A stretch of 44,825 nt of DNA, taken from assembly GCA_902802945.1 (NCBI GenBank), contig CADCOC010000003.1, positions 69,594-114,418 of the forward strand. The letters are read 5' to 3'. Of this stretch, positions 5,954 to 15,373 are shown in pieces (the first letter of the stretch is position 1; each line of letters begins with the position of its first letter). Both the position numbers and the translations under genes were made by a program. The stretch comes from an uncultured bacterium (GTDB lineage Bacteria; Verrucomicrobiota; Kiritimatiellia; RFP12; UBA1067). Below the pieces are notes generated by a model. The model saw nothing but the letters and a program-made list of their open reading frames with translations. It ran no database searches and was not told the origin of the DNA.

Positions 5954-8900
5954 ATGAAACTGAGCCATACCATAACTTGCGCGGTGACGCTCTCTGTCGC
6001 ATGTGCCTGTCTGCCCTCTGCGGCGGCGGTAGACGGCGAGGACGAGGGGGCCGCGAATGCCGCAGCGGCCGACCCCGCGCTGACGGAGGAAATCGCATTC
6101 ATCGAGGCGCTCGTCGAGGCGAACATGCCCGACTTCGCCGAGTCGGTCATTGCGGCCGCGAAGAAAAAGTGGCCCAACGCCGGACCGAAGTTGAGGGTTT
6201 TGGAGCTGCAGGGCGACCTGCGCCTCGGCAAGTTCGACGCCGTCCAGAAGGTCGTCGACTCGCTGAAGGGGAAGAAGGGACAGGAGAGCGAGTACTGGGC
6301 GCTCCGCCTCTCTATGGCGGACGCCTACTACGCGCGCGGCATGATGAAGGAATGCCGGAGTATCTACGGAGAGTTCTTCAAGGCCGTCACGAAGCCGGGG
6401 GCGGACATCCTGGACTTCTACGTGGAAAGCGGATTCCGCTGGGCGCAGATGTGTGTACGCGAGAGGGCCTACGACGAGGCCGTGCGCATGTACGGCAGAC
6501 TTCTTGCGAATCTGCCCGATTCAGGAGAGACCTGGTGCACGGTGGCGATGGAGGACGTGGAGCTCCTGCTCCGTCTCGCCGAGGAAATCCCGGACGACCC
6601 GAAGGACAAGCAGGCAAAGAAGCGCAGCGACTACATTGCGCAGGCAGGGGCGCTCGTGAAAAGGCTTCTCTGGAAGAGCGAGCTCATCCTCGTGTTCGGC
6701 AAGGCGATCGCGATGAGGGCGCACATCGAGATGCTGCGCGGCAATCCCGCCCAGGCGCAGGCTCTCGTGAACGAATACATGCCGAAGCTGAGCGAGATAC
6801 ACAACAGCCTCGTCGAGCAGGACCCCCAGGGCAAGCTTGGCTACGTGCGCGCGAGCCCGATGCCCGAGTGCCGCTACCTGCTTGCGAAGATGCTGTGGGA
6901 CCGCGTGCAGGCCGAGGCAAAGAAGCCTAAGGCAGATGAGAACCTGATTAAGGACTCGCTCTTCGGCGCACGCGGCAAGAACGGCAAGCGCAACGGCCTT
7001 GGTGCGTACAACCACGCAATCAACGTGTGCGCGAAATACCAGGAGTCCACCTGGGCCGCAGACGCGGGAGAACTGACCGAGAAGATCGAGAAGTTCGTGA
7101 AGGAGCGCTACAACAAGGAAATCAAGTCGAACATCACGGCCGCGCAGATCAACAACCTGCGCAAGAGGAAGTATCAGGACGCATTCGAGCTTTACCGTGG
7201 CCAGGATTACGCCAAGGCGGTTGAGGCCTACAAGAAGATCCTTGCAAACCTGGAGGAGGAGACGGAAGATTCCGCGAGCGCGCGCGGCGTGCTGGCGGAC
7301 TGCTACGTTAACCTGCGCCAAAACGCGAAGAAGGGCTCGCCGGAGCAGGCCGACTTTGCGAAGCTAGCGACGGAGGCCGAGGATTTCGTGTCCACGCAGT
7401 TCAAGGGCAAATCCGAGGAGCTTGTGCGCCTTGCGGGCAACGAGACGCTGCGCCTCGCGGCGAAGGAGAAGGACTTAGGGAACCTTGCGCGGGCGCAGCA
7501 GCTCTACGACGCCTTCTTCGAGAACTATCCCGACCACTACAACGCGGCGCAGATGTCGTATACGCTCGCCACGCAGGCGTACACGTCCGAGGACTGGGGC
7601 ACGGCGATCCGCTTCTACGAGCAGCTCGTCAAGCGCTACCCGAAGTCGCCCCACGCCGTGGACGCGCTCCAGTACCTGGCCACCTGCAACGAAAAGACCG
7701 GCAACGTGGCGGAGCAGGAAAAGTGGCTTCGCGAATTCATCAAGGCCACGAATAAGGTCAGTGCGCGCACCACGGCGCAGCTGAACCTTGCGCTCATCCA
7801 GCAGAAGCAGGCGTTTGCCGCGTTTGACGCCGCCGATGCGACGAACGACGTGGCTGTTGCCGGGACCATGCGCAAGAAGGCTTATGGCAGCGTCGTGGGC
7901 TCGATCAAGGATGTCCGCAGTGTGGCAGCCGACCTGGCGAAGACGCTGGAGGCCGAGGGCAAGACACTTGACGAAAAAGTGCGGGAACAGTATGTCCTGC
8001 GCCGCGAGCAGGCCATCATCCTCGAGGGTGCCAGCTGGCAGCGTCTGATGAGACACGTAGAGGAGAAGAACTTGCCGAAGATCCGCGCCATGGCGATCAA
8101 GGCTTTTGAGAAGTACCTCGAAGTCTATCCCAAGGGGAAATACGCGCCGCAGACGCTCGTGAAGATCGGCACGATCTACACTGCGGAGAGCAAGAGGGCC
8201 GCGGACGCCAAGGACGCGGAGCAGTCCGCCGAATACATGAAGAAGTCGCAGGAGGCGTTCGCGCGCCTGCAGCGCGACTTCCCGAATTCGGAAGACGCGA
8301 AGAACTCCGTGCCACGTCTCGCGAAGACGCTCATCGAGATGGGCCTGAACTCCGAGGGCGTGGCCGAGTACAAGAAGATGCTTGAGACGCCCGGCGGCAA
8401 GTACACGGCAGGACAGTTTCTCATGGCGGGCGACGCTCTCCTCGAGGCTAAGAGCTGGATGGTGGCTAGCGACGCCTACGCGAAGGTGGCCGAACTCGCG
8501 GGGCAGATGACGAATTCCATAGCCTACCTCGCTCCCGCGCTGATCGGCCAGGCAAAGGCCGCATACGGCGCGAAGAGCTACGCCGAGGCGCGCCAGAAGC
8601 TGGACGACTTCATCGAGAAGTACGGCAAGTCCGCGCTCGTGATCGACGCCTACGAGATGCTCGTGGAGGTAGCCTCGATGGAGGGCAGTCGCCAGAAGGA
8701 CGATTCTCTGCGCATGAACGCGTTCAACGCCGCAGTGCGTGCGCTCAAGAAATTGCGAGCCTACCGCAAGACGCAGCCGGAGCAGGACGAACTTGACATC
8801 CGCAGCGGCGAGGTGCTGCTGCGCAAGATCCAGGCGGAGTCGGCGATGAACCTGCAGGAGGCCGTGAAGGAAACGCGAGGCCGTGCCATAGTAACGTTCC

Positions 8901-9133
8901 AGGCCTTCCTCATGACGCACGAGCCTACAGAGGAACGTCCGGCCAAGGACATGTCGGCAAAGCAGCTGGAGAACCTCGAGCGCTGCTACTCCTATCTCCT
9001 GCCTCTCATGACCGCCCACGGGTCGGACAAGGCAGAAATCCTCGCATACGGCGAGAAGTACCGCCAGCTATTCCCGAACGGCAAGCACAGGCAGGACGTG
9101 GAGACGGTCCTCAAGCCGCTGGAAGGCAACTAA
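5954..9133 (+). CDS. Large secreted tetratricopeptide-repeat protein
   Basis: A 1059-residue protein. The start at 5954 gives a signal peptide (basic MKLSH, hydrophobic core, Ala-rich end near residue 25); an in-frame upstream extension to 5918 would include the promoter and is rejected. Helical TPR-like units recur through the whole length, for example DAFELYRGQDYAKAVEAYKK near residue 413, AIRFYEQLVKRYPKSPHAVD near 556 and AFEKYLEVYPKGKYAPQTLV near 718. The spacing and YP turns resemble YbgF/CpoB and BamD-type periplasmic TPR proteins. It heads a same-strand run with a second TPR protein, ExbB, two ExbD and a TonB-like protein, so a scaffold role in a proton-motive-force-driven envelope machine is inferred. 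Confidence 0.78.
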   Translation: MKLSHTITCAVTLSVACACLPSAAAVDGEDEGAANAAAADPALTEEIAFIEALVEANMPDFAESVIAAAKKKWPNAGPKLRVLELQGDLRLGKFDAVQKVVDSLKGKKGQESEYWALRLSMADAYYARGMMKECRSIYGEFFKAVTKPGADILDFYVESGFRWAQMCVRERAYDEAVRMYGRLLANLPDSGETWCTVAMEDVELLLRLAEEIPDDPKDKQAKKRSDYIAQAGALVKRLLWKSELILVFGKAIAMRAHIEMLRGNPAQAQALVNEYMPKLSEIHNSLVEQDPQGKLGYVRASPMPECRYLLAKMLWDRVQAEAKKPKADENLIKDSLFGARGKNGKRNGLGAYNHAINVCAKYQESTWAADAGELTEKIEKFVKERYNKEIKSNITAAQINNLRKRKYQDAFELYRGQDYAKAVEAYKKILANLEEETEDSASARGVLADCYVNLRQNAKKGSPEQADFAKLATEAEDFVSTQFKGKSEELVRLAGNETLRLAAKEKDLGNLARAQQLYDAFFENYPDHYNAAQMSYTLATQAYTSEDWGTAIRFYEQLVKRYPKSPHAVDALQYLATCNEKTGNVAEQEKWLREFIKATNKVSARTTAQLNLALIQQKQAFAAFDAADATNDVAVAGTMRKKAYGSVVGSIKDVRSVAADLAKTLEAEGKTLDEKVREQYVLRREQAIILEGASWQRLMRHVEEKNLPKIRAMAIKAFEKYLEVYPKGKYAPQTLVKIGTIYTAESKRAADAKDAEQSAEYMKKSQEAFARLQRDFPNSEDAKNSVPRLAKTLIEMGLNSEGVAEYKKMLETPGGKYTAGQFLMAGDALLEAKSWMVASDAYAKVAELAGQMTNSIAYLAPALIGQAKAAYGAKSYAEARQKLDDFIEKYGKSALVIDAYEMLVEVASMEGSRQKDDSLRMNAFNAAVRALKKLRAYRKTQPEQDELDIRSGEVLLRKIQAESAMNLQEAVKETRGRAIVTFQAFLMTHEPTEERPAKDMSAKQLENLERCYSYLLPLMTAHGSDKAEILAYGEKYRQLFPNGKHRQDVETVLKPLEGN

Positions 9134-9157
9134 GCGAACAGGAAGGAACAAGGCACC

Positions 9158-9955
9158 ATGCGGACAAAACTATTCATATCGGCGCTTTGCGCGTTTGCGG
9201 CCCTGACGGGCTCTGCGGACGTAAATGGCAAGTTGACGCTGAAAACCGGCGACGTATACAGCGGCAAAATGCGTTGGAGCGCGCGCGACAAGGCGTACGT
9301 CGTGACCAAGGGCAAGTTGGAGACGCAGTACAAGGCTGCGGATGTGGAGAGCATCGACGTCGAGAAGCCAGCCGCGTTCGACTCCGCCGCCGCGCAGGTG
9401 GCGAAGGGGCAGGGCGCAGCCGCGATTCCCGCGCTCCAGAAGATTGTCAAGGACTACGCCCACCTCCAGTGGGACAAGACGGCCGGCCGTTACCTCGCCG
9501 AGGCGTACGTCGCAGCCGAAAAGCCGGCTGAGGCGCTGAAGGTGTGCCAGGGGATCATCGACGGCGAGCCGTCCGCCGCATACCGCGGGGATCTCGCGCC
9601 GGCCTACTGGAGTGCGCTTCTGAGCCAGAACAAGCAGTCCCTGCTCGAAAAGGCCCTTGAAAAGGCGGAGAAGGGCGACGACCGCTTCTCGCACGGCGCT
9701 GCGCTCATCATGCGCGGCGACATCGCGATGAAGGCCGGAAACGGGTCCAACGACGCCTGCAAGAAGGCGCTGATCGACGGATACCTCCGTGTCGTATACC
9801 TCTACACGGACGCCGAGATCGCCGACAGGCTTCAGCCGGAGGCGCTGTACAAGGCCGCCCGCTGCTTTGACAAGCTCAACCAGAGCGGTCGGGCCGACAC
9901 GATGCGCACGGAACTGAAGCGCACGTATGCGAACAGCCCGTGGGCGAGCAAATGA
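9158..9955 (+). CDS. Secreted TPR protein with an N-terminal beta domain
   Basis: A 265-residue protein with a signal peptide (MRTKLFISALCAFAALTGSA). Residues about 22-70 look like a small beta barrel (KLTLKTGDVYSGKMRW, followed by strands), reminiscent of SH3/Lsm-like domains in PVC secreted proteins. Residues about 75-260 are helical with TPR-like spacing. AGGAAGGA about 9 nt upstream supports the start. It lies 24 nt after the large TPR gene and 82 nt before exbB. The gap before exbB holds a purine-rich simple-sequence stretch (GAATGATGAATGAAGAATC). Probably a periplasmic partner of the ExbBD system; the specific role is unknown. Confidence 0.68.
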   Translation: MRTKLFISALCAFAALTGSADVNGKLTLKTGDVYSGKMRWSARDKAYVVTKGKLETQYKAADVESIDVEKPAAFDSAAAQVAKGQGAAAIPALQKIVKDYAHLQWDKTAGRYLAEAYVAAEKPAEALKVCQGIIDGEPSAAYRGDLAPAYWSALLSQNKQSLLEKALEKAEKGDDRFSHGAALIMRGDIAMKAGNGSNDACKKALIDGYLRVVYLYTDAEIADRLQPEALYKAARCFDKLNQSGRADTMRTELKRTYANSPWASK

Positions 9956-10037
9956 AGAATGATGAATGAAGAATCAAGAGTGAATAGCTTTTTAACTTAA
10001 ACAACAACAATCTCAAACCCCCAAAGAGGAAGAAAAA

Positions 10038-10859
10038 ATGAAAATGATGAAAATGCGCAAGAGTGTGGTCGCGGCGATGATGCTGTTTGGCCTTGTCGTG
10101 GCTCCGGTCGCGGCGTCTGTTTCGTTGGCGGACGGTGAGACGCCGGCACAACAAGGAAACGGCTTAACGAAAACCGATGACGGCAAGCCTGTTGACGGCA
10201 CAGAGAAGAAGAAGTCGGGCCCCGGCGGCTTCGTGGACGTAGTATTCGGCTCGGGCGTTCTGGGCGTGATCCTGTGGGCGGCCCTCTTCCTCGACGGCGC
10301 GGCGGCCATCTACTTCATTGTGGACTGCTGGGTGCTCATCAAGCCCCAGAAGCTGATGCCGCAGACCCTCATCAACAACGTCCAGGGCGCGGTTGCCGAG
10401 GGCGACGTGATGAAGGCGATAAAGGCCTGCGAGGCGGAGCCGTCGCCGATGTCGAACGTGCTTGCGGCCGCGTTCCAGCACGTGGAGGACGGCTATGACG
10501 TGATCCAGGAGTCCGTCAACGCGGCAGCCGACCTTGAGATCGAGCGCATCATGCAGCGTCTCACGTGGATTTCGGTATGCTCCAACCTCGCCCCGTCGCT
10601 CGGACTGCTCGGTACGGTGCAAGGCATGATCCTCTGCTTCGCGACGCTGGCTTCCGGCGTGCCGGACATCGGCGCGCTCGCCGGCAACATCTCGCAGGCT
10701 CTCTGGACGACCGCCGGCGGCCTCGTGGTGTCCATCCCGGCCCTCACCTTCTTCTACTCGATCCGCAACAACGCCAACAGGTTGATCCTTCGCATGACGG
10801 CGCTCACGATGGAGCTCATCAAGCCGCTCCGCAACGTCGAAGTCGATTCCGAGGCCTGA
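10038..10859 (+). CDS. exbB: MotA/TolQ/ExbB-type proton channel protein
   Basis: A 273-residue inner-membrane protein. Residues 1-32 resemble a signal peptide (VVAAMMLFGLVVAPVAASVS), as in longer ExbB variants, followed by a polar periplasmic stretch. Three membrane helices follow: about residues 72-95, then 175-200 and 215-238. The conserved block NLAPSLGLLGTVQGMI and the AL-TTAGGLVVSIPAL helix are the ExbB/TolQ signature. It forms the proton channel with ExbD, coupling proton flow to a TonB-like partner. AGAGGAAG upstream supports the start. The two following ExbD genes and the TonB-like gene confirm the context. The gene symbol denotes family only; TolQ is the alternative. Confidence 0.88.
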   Translation: MKMMKMRKSVVAAMMLFGLVVAPVAASVSLADGETPAQQGNGLTKTDDGKPVDGTEKKKSGPGGFVDVVFGSGVLGVILWAALFLDGAAAIYFIVDCWVLIKPQKLMPQTLINNVQGAVAEGDVMKAIKACEAEPSPMSNVLAAAFQHVEDGYDVIQESVNAAADLEIERIMQRLTWISVCSNLAPSLGLLGTVQGMILCFATLASGVPDIGALAGNISQALWTTAGGLVVSIPALTFFYSIRNNANRLILRMTALTMELIKPLRNVEVDSEA

Positions 10860-10880
10860 TGCGGGGAAGGGAGTCTTCCC

Positions 10881-11306
10881 ATGAAGAAACCTAAGAACGA
10901 AGACGTGTCCCTGGACATGACGCCGATGATCGACGTCGTGTTCCAGTTGATTATCTTCTTCGTCGTGACGCTCAAGATGAGCGACGACAAGGACACAACC
11001 ATCAAGCTCGCAGATGGGAAGAACGGCATCGTCCTCACGCAGGAGGAGCTGCCGCCTTCCCAGCTGACGATCGACGTGGCTAGGTCGGGGCGCGTGTCGT
11101 TGGCTAACGTCACCATGTCGAAATCGATGATCGTAAGTGCAATCAAGAAACGCGTTGCCGCATACGGTACGGACTTCCCGTGCATGATCCGCGCAGACAA
11201 GGCAACTCCGCACAAGTACGTTGCGGAAGTCATGGGCTGGTGCACTGAGGCAGGAATGTGGAAACTCTCGTTCGTGGCCATCCAGGAACACAAGTCTAAG
11301 AATTAA
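10881..11306 (+). CDS. exbD: ExbD/TolR-type protein 1
   Basis: A 141-residue protein. A short cytoplasmic N-terminus is followed by a membrane helix with the family signature DMTPMIDVVFQLIIFFVVT (residues about 12-30). The Asp in PMID is the proton-carrying residue. The periplasmic domain (about 40-135) has the expected beta-alpha pattern. GGGAAGGGAG upstream supports the start. It is followed by a second, diverged ExbD 21 nt downstream. Pairs of ExbD genes are common in PVC clusters, where they may form heteromers. Confidence 0.9.
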   Translation: MKKPKNEDVSLDMTPMIDVVFQLIIFFVVTLKMSDDKDTTIKLADGKNGIVLTQEELPPSQLTIDVARSGRVSLANVTMSKSMIVSAIKKRVAAYGTDFPCMIRADKATPHKYVAEVMGWCTEAGMWKLSFVAIQEHKSKN

Positions 11307-11327
11307 CAGGACCACAGGAGGCAGACG

Positions 11328-11726
11328 ATGGCACGAAAAGAATACGACAATCCAAAGGCCGAGATGACGCCGATGATTGACGTCGTCTTCCAGTTGATGA
11401 TCTTCTTCATCGTCACGATCAAGCAGGAGGACATCTTCTCGAAACTGAATGCTAACCGTCCGGCACCGAACGCCGCAGCTACTCAGTCAGAGGAGAACGA
11501 CACGCAACTCAAGATTGACATCGGCAGAAAAGGCGTAGTGTTCAATGGTACTGGCATGTCTTTTAAAGATCTCGACTCTAACATTAAGAGGCTTGCAGCG
11601 TCATCGACGAAGTCGACCGTACTTATTCGTTGCGCGGCGGACTCCCCCCACGGGTTTCTCGTACAAGTGCTAGACATTTGCAACAAGTACAAGATGTACA
11701 ATCTGTCGATATTCAGCATGGACTAA
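11328..11726 (+). CDS. exbD: ExbD/TolR-type protein 2
   Basis: A 132-residue protein with the same signature helix EMTPMIDVVFQLMIFFIVT (residues about 12-30), keeping the catalytic Asp. The periplasmic domain differs from the first ExbD, so it is a paralogue and not a recent copy. AGGAGGC lies about 6 nt before the ATG. It would join ExbB and ExbD 1 in the motor complex. Downstream is the TonB-like fusion gene, 25 nt away. Confidence 0.9.
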   Translation: MARKEYDNPKAEMTPMIDVVFQLMIFFIVTIKQEDIFSKLNANRPAPNAAATQSEENDTQLKIDIGRKGVVFNGTGMSFKDLDSNIKRLAASSTKSTVLIRCAADSPHGFLVQVLDICNKYKMYNLSIFSMD

Positions 11727-11751
11727 GACGAATTGAAGTTAGGAGGTGGCC

Positions 11752-13428
11752 ATGGAAACGATCAACGAAGAGGAAATGAAGGAACAGCTCGCCGAAGAGA
11801 TGGCGAAGTACGAGGAAGAGGGCTATTTCAAGCGCCTCTTGAAGATGTTCTCGGGTCTCGGCCGTCCTCATGCGTCGCGCGAGTACAAGGAGGCGGTACT
11901 GGAGCTTCAGCGTCAGATTGCCCCGCTTCTCGCCATTCTCTTGCCGGTCATCGGAGCCGCAATCCTGTTCGTGGTAACGGCCATGGGAGGTACGTCCGAG
12001 CAGAAGATAAAGGTCGAGATTACGCAGATTGAGGAAGAGAAACCGCTAGAGGAAATAGAGACTCCGCCCGAAACGGAAACACCACCTGACGTGGACGTGG
12101 AGGTACAGATGGATGCGCCGAGCATATCTCCTGTCGAGCAGGCCGAAGTTGCTCCGCCCACCGCCGAACCGCAGTCCGTCAAGGTGGCCACCGTGGACGC
12201 AATGCTCAACATCAAGAGCCCTGTCACCATGAAGTCCGTTGCCGGTACTGCCCGCAACGCTGGCGTGCGCGGCAAGTACACGACTGGCGGCGCGCAGTAC
12301 GGCGATCCAAAGACAGAGGCTGCGGTGATGAAGGCCCTACGCTGGCTCAAACTGCACCAAAACTCCGATGGATCATGGCCGGGCGTAAAGCCGGCTTCTA
12401 CGGGGCTTGCCATCCTCACGTACCTCGCTCACGGCGAGACGCCGACATCGCCGGAATTCGGCAAGACTGTCGAGCGCGGACTTGAGTTCCTCATCAATTC
12501 CATCCATAAGAAAAAGGACGGCACGGTGGTCATGTCCGGGACGGACGGTAACGAGTACGCATTCCTGATCGGCACATACGCTCTCTGCGAGGCATACGGC
12601 ATGACGACGAACCCGGACGCGCGCGCGGCGGCGGAGAAGACCTTGAGCCGAATCATCAAGGGACAGTCTCCCACCGGCGGCTGGGACTACAAAATCAATC
12701 CTAAATCCACACGTGACGACATGTCGTTCGCCGGCTGGGCCCTGCAGGCGATCAAGGCTGGTAAGATGGCGGGCATTCACCTTGACGGCATGGATGAATG
12801 CATCAAGAAGGCCATCAAGTGCCTCCAGACGCGCAACTTCAAGAATGGCGGCTTCAACTACACCGCCGGCGGTAACCCGACCGGTCTTACGGCGACGGGA
12901 TGCCTCGCTATGCAGTTGCTCGGATACAGCAACACCAAGGAGGTGAAAGAGGCTCTTGATTTCATGCGGGACTGGAAACCTTCCTTTGACCCCAAAGACC
13001 TCCCCAAGGGGAAATCTGAAAAGAACTCAGGCTCCTGCCCGCAGTACTACTGCTACTACGCGACGCAGTGCAAGTACCAGGCCGGCATGGCCAAGAACGC
13101 GGCTTCGGGAAATCAGGCACTTTGGAAGAAGTGGAACGCCGAAATGAAGGCGCTCTATCCCAACACTATTATCGACGACAAAAACAAGGACGGCACACCC
13201 GTTACGGTCAAGGACGCCAAGGGGAAACCTCAGGCAGTCGGACATTGGGTGAACAAGGACGCGCACACCACGCGCCCCGTGATGGACACTTGCCTAGCCG
13301 CGCTCCAGCTGATGGTCTACTACCGCTACCTGCCTACCACGCAGCTTAAGGCAACCGAGGTCGAGAAGGACGTAGAGAACCTCTCAAAGGACAAATCCGG
13401 CGAGATCACCGTGACTATCGACATCTAG
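11752..13428 (+). CDS. TonB-like anchored protein with an alpha/alpha-toroid (squalene cyclase-like) domain
   Basis: A 558-residue protein starting at ATG 11752, 5 nt after AGGAGG; a GTG at 11746 is an alternative. Residues 1-58 are charged and cytoplasmic, about 60-82 form one membrane helix (PLLAILLPVIGAAILFVVTA), and about 90-150 are a Pro/Glu-rich linker like that of TonB. The rest, about 185-540, is a helical toroid of the prenyltransferase/squalene oxidase type, with QNSDGSWPG and SPTGGWDYKI repeat turns. No TonB C-terminal domain and no DxDD cyclase motif are seen, so enzyme activity is doubtful. Coupled to ExbB and two ExbD, it probably transmits or uses proton-motive force in the periplasm. 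Confidence 0.78.
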   Translation: METINEEEMKEQLAEEMAKYEEEGYFKRLLKMFSGLGRPHASREYKEAVLELQRQIAPLLAILLPVIGAAILFVVTAMGGTSEQKIKVEITQIEEEKPLEEIETPPETETPPDVDVEVQMDAPSISPVEQAEVAPPTAEPQSVKVATVDAMLNIKSPVTMKSVAGTARNAGVRGKYTTGGAQYGDPKTEAAVMKALRWLKLHQNSDGSWPGVKPASTGLAILTYLAHGETPTSPEFGKTVERGLEFLINSIHKKKDGTVVMSGTDGNEYAFLIGTYALCEAYGMTTNPDARAAAEKTLSRIIKGQSPTGGWDYKINPKSTRDDMSFAGWALQAIKAGKMAGIHLDGMDECIKKAIKCLQTRNFKNGGFNYTAGGNPTGLTATGCLAMQLLGYSNTKEVKEALDFMRDWKPSFDPKDLPKGKSEKNSGSCPQYYCYYATQCKYQAGMAKNAASGNQALWKKWNAEMKALYPNTIIDDKNKDGTPVTVKDAKGKPQAVGHWVNKDAHTTRPVMDTCLAALQLMVYYRYLPTTQLKATEVEKDVENLSKDKSGEITVTIDI

Positions 13429-13431
13429 TCT

Positions 13432-14658
13432 ATGCCGTTCAGCCTATTCCTCGCACTCAAATACCTCAAGCCAAAGCGCAGCGTGACCAGTGTGATCACC
13501 TGCGTTTCGGTTATCGGGGTTTTGCTCGGCGTGGCCGTGGTGGTAATAGTCCGCGCGGTGATGACGGGATTCGGCGACCTCTGGCAGGAGAAGATACTCG
13601 ACTTCAAGCCGCATGTTACCCTACAGTCCCGCGGTCCGGGACCTGTCATCCGCGGCGAGGATGCGCTGGCAGATCGGATTGCCGCCATACCGGGCGTCTT
13701 TGCCGTCTCGCCGGAAATCGACACACCCGTCATGCTGCAGTGGCGTGGGCGTGTAAACACGCCCGTCATCCTAGGCGTCGATCCCGACCGTATGGGAGAT
13801 GTCTACAAGATTGGCAAGCCGCGCGCGGGGGCCTTTGACCTGGAGGGCGATTCAATCGTCCTCGGCATAGACCTTGCCCGGTCGCTTGGCGTGTGGGTGG
13901 GGGACGACGTCACTGTCTACTCGCCGAAGACGCTTGCCTCCCGCGACGAGATATTCCTCCCGCTCAAGTGGCGCGTGACGGGGATATTCTCTTCCGGCCA
14001 GCGTGACTATGACGCGCATTTCGCCATCTGCTCGCTGCCGAACGCCCGCGACCTGATGGGGCTTGAGGAGGGCGTGTTCGCCTTGCACGTCAAGACGGAC
14101 GAGCCCGCAAACGCGCCCGTATTCGACGCCGTATGCAGTCAGATTGCCGATGCGGCCCCTACATGCCGCGTGGTCACTTGGCGCCAGGCGGACCGCGAGA
14201 TCTTCAACGCGCTCGCCGTGGAGAAGAACATGACGGCGCTCCTTCTGTTGCTCGTCACCGTAGTGGCGCTCTTCTGCGTGATGAACACGCTGCTCGTGTT
14301 GACAGTGCAGAAGACCTCCGAGGTCGGCCTCTTGAAGGCACTTGGCTTCTCCAAGGCAAAGATCATGGGCGCGTTCGTGGTACACGGCCTCGTGCAGGTC
14401 ACCACCGGCGTCATTCTCGGACTCGCCGCCGCGTATGCCGTACTGTGCAACCTTCAGAACATCGTGGACTGGCTGGCGCGCTTCGGCGTGCAGGTGTTCC
14501 CCAAGGCGGTTTACGGACTCGACGCGATTCCCTACCGGCTCGTTGTCGAAGATGTCGTATGGGTGGTCGTGATCGTGTACGTGTTCGGACTGCTTGCGTC
14601 GCTCATTCCGGCGTTCCTCGCCGCGTCTAAGAACCCCGTGGAGGCGTTGAAAGGCTGA
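13432..14658 (+). CDS. LolC/LolE-type ABC transporter permease
   Basis: A 408-residue inner-membrane protein of the FtsX/MacB fold. One helix near residues 20-45 (VITCVSVIGVLLGVAVVVIV) is followed by a large periplasmic domain (about 50-265) and three C-terminal helices (about 270-295, 320-345, 375-398). It begins with the LolC/E-like FSLFLALKYLKPKR. With the following ATPase it should form a lipoprotein-releasing complex that moves lipoproteins from the inner membrane towards the outer membrane. A single permease gene suggests a homodimer (LolF-like). It begins 3 nt after the stop of the TonB-like gene, without a clear ribosome binding site, so it is probably coupled to it. MacB-like export is the alternative. 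Confidence 0.82.
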   Translation: MPFSLFLALKYLKPKRSVTSVITCVSVIGVLLGVAVVVIVRAVMTGFGDLWQEKILDFKPHVTLQSRGPGPVIRGEDALADRIAAIPGVFAVSPEIDTPVMLQWRGRVNTPVILGVDPDRMGDVYKIGKPRAGAFDLEGDSIVLGIDLARSLGVWVGDDVTVYSPKTLASRDEIFLPLKWRVTGIFSSGQRDYDAHFAICSLPNARDLMGLEEGVFALHVKTDEPANAPVFDAVCSQIADAAPTCRVVTWRQADREIFNALAVEKNMTALLLLLVTVVALFCVMNTLLVLTVQKTSEVGLLKALGFSKAKIMGAFVVHGLVQVTTGVILGLAAAYAVLCNLQNIVDWLARFGVQVFPKAVYGLDAIPYRLVVEDVVWVVVIVYVFGLLASLIPAFLAASKNPVEALKG

Positions 14659-14659
14659 C

Positions 14660-15334
14660 ATGTCAATGCTGGAAGTCCAGAGCGTCTCAAAGTCTTACCG
14701 TCTGCCGGGACAGAAGCGGATCCCCGTGCTGGAGGACGTGTCGCTTTCCGTCGAACCGGGCGAGCACGTTGCCGTGATTGGACGCAGCGGCGCGGGGAAG
14801 ACGACGCTCCTCAACATCCTCGGCGGGCTAGACCGTCCGACGTCCGGTGACGTGCTGCTGGAAGGCGACTCGCTGTTCAAGGGCTTCGGCGCCGCACGCC
14901 GCCGCAACCGCATCCGCGCCGCGAAGATCGGGTTCGTGTTCCAGAGTTTCCACTTGATGCCGGAACTCGACATCGTTGAGAACGTAGTGCTTCCCGCAAT
15001 GACCGGTGCCGTGAAAATCAAGTCACCGCGCGCCCGTGCAAAGGAGTTGCTTGCAAAGGTCGGACTTGCTGACCGTCTTGACCACCTTCCGAACGAGTTG
15101 TCCGGCGGCGAACAGCAGCGCGTGGCCCTTGCGCGTGCGCTCATGTGCAGTCCGCGGATCGTCCTTGCCGACGAGCCCACCGGCAACCTCGACAGGCTTA
15201 CGGGCGCGGAAATCATGAAGCTTCTTTTCGAGGTGAGCGAAACGCCCTTCGCGCTAGTGATGGTGACTCACTCCCAGGAAGCCGCCGCGCTCTGCGACCG
15301 AATCCTCACCCTTGACCACGGGCACCTGCGTTAA
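14660..15334 (+). CDS. lolD: LolD-type ABC transporter ATPase
   Basis: A 224-residue ATPase. Walker A GRSGAGKT (residues about 41-48), Q-loop FVFQSFHLMPEL, signature LSGGEQQRVALARAL, Walker B IVLADEPTGNLD and an H-loop VTHS are all present. The FQSFHLMPELDIVENV stretch is typical of the LolD/MacB/FtsE subfamily. It follows the permease with a 1-nt gap, so both are made together. Energises lipoprotein release. Confidence 0.88.
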   Translation: MSMLEVQSVSKSYRLPGQKRIPVLEDVSLSVEPGEHVAVIGRSGAGKTTLLNILGGLDRPTSGDVLLEGDSLFKGFGAARRRNRIRAAKIGFVFQSFHLMPELDIVENVVLPAMTGAVKIKSPRARAKELLAKVGLADRLDHLPNELSGGEQQRVALARALMCSPRIVLADEPTGNLDRLTGAEIMKLLFEVSETPFALVMVTHSQEAAALCDRILTLDHGHLR

Positions 15335-15343
15335 TATCGCCAG

Positions 15344-15373
15344 TTGACCTTATAGGGGCTGTTATGGTACAAT
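15344..15373 (+). promoter_or_regulatory. hipBA promoter
   Basis: TTGACC (15344-15349), 18-nt spacer and TACAAT (15368-15373) with the extended -10 TGG. It lies inside the first copy of a 25-nt direct repeat, so the cognate repressor, probably HipB, could block it directly. Confidence 0.6.

Noticed and set aside
4316..5968. 550-codon open frame on the minus strand
   Set aside because: Antisense to rpsT and pgk; Arg/Leu/Val-rich composition is typical of the shadow of GC-rich genes.
7475..9019. 514-codon open frame on the minus strand
   Set aside because: Antisense to the TPR gene, with low-complexity His/Leu/Arg composition and no domain.
11752..13428. Functional squalene-hopene cyclase
   Set aside because: No DxDD motif is visible, and the protein has a TonB-like anchor in an ExbBD cluster.
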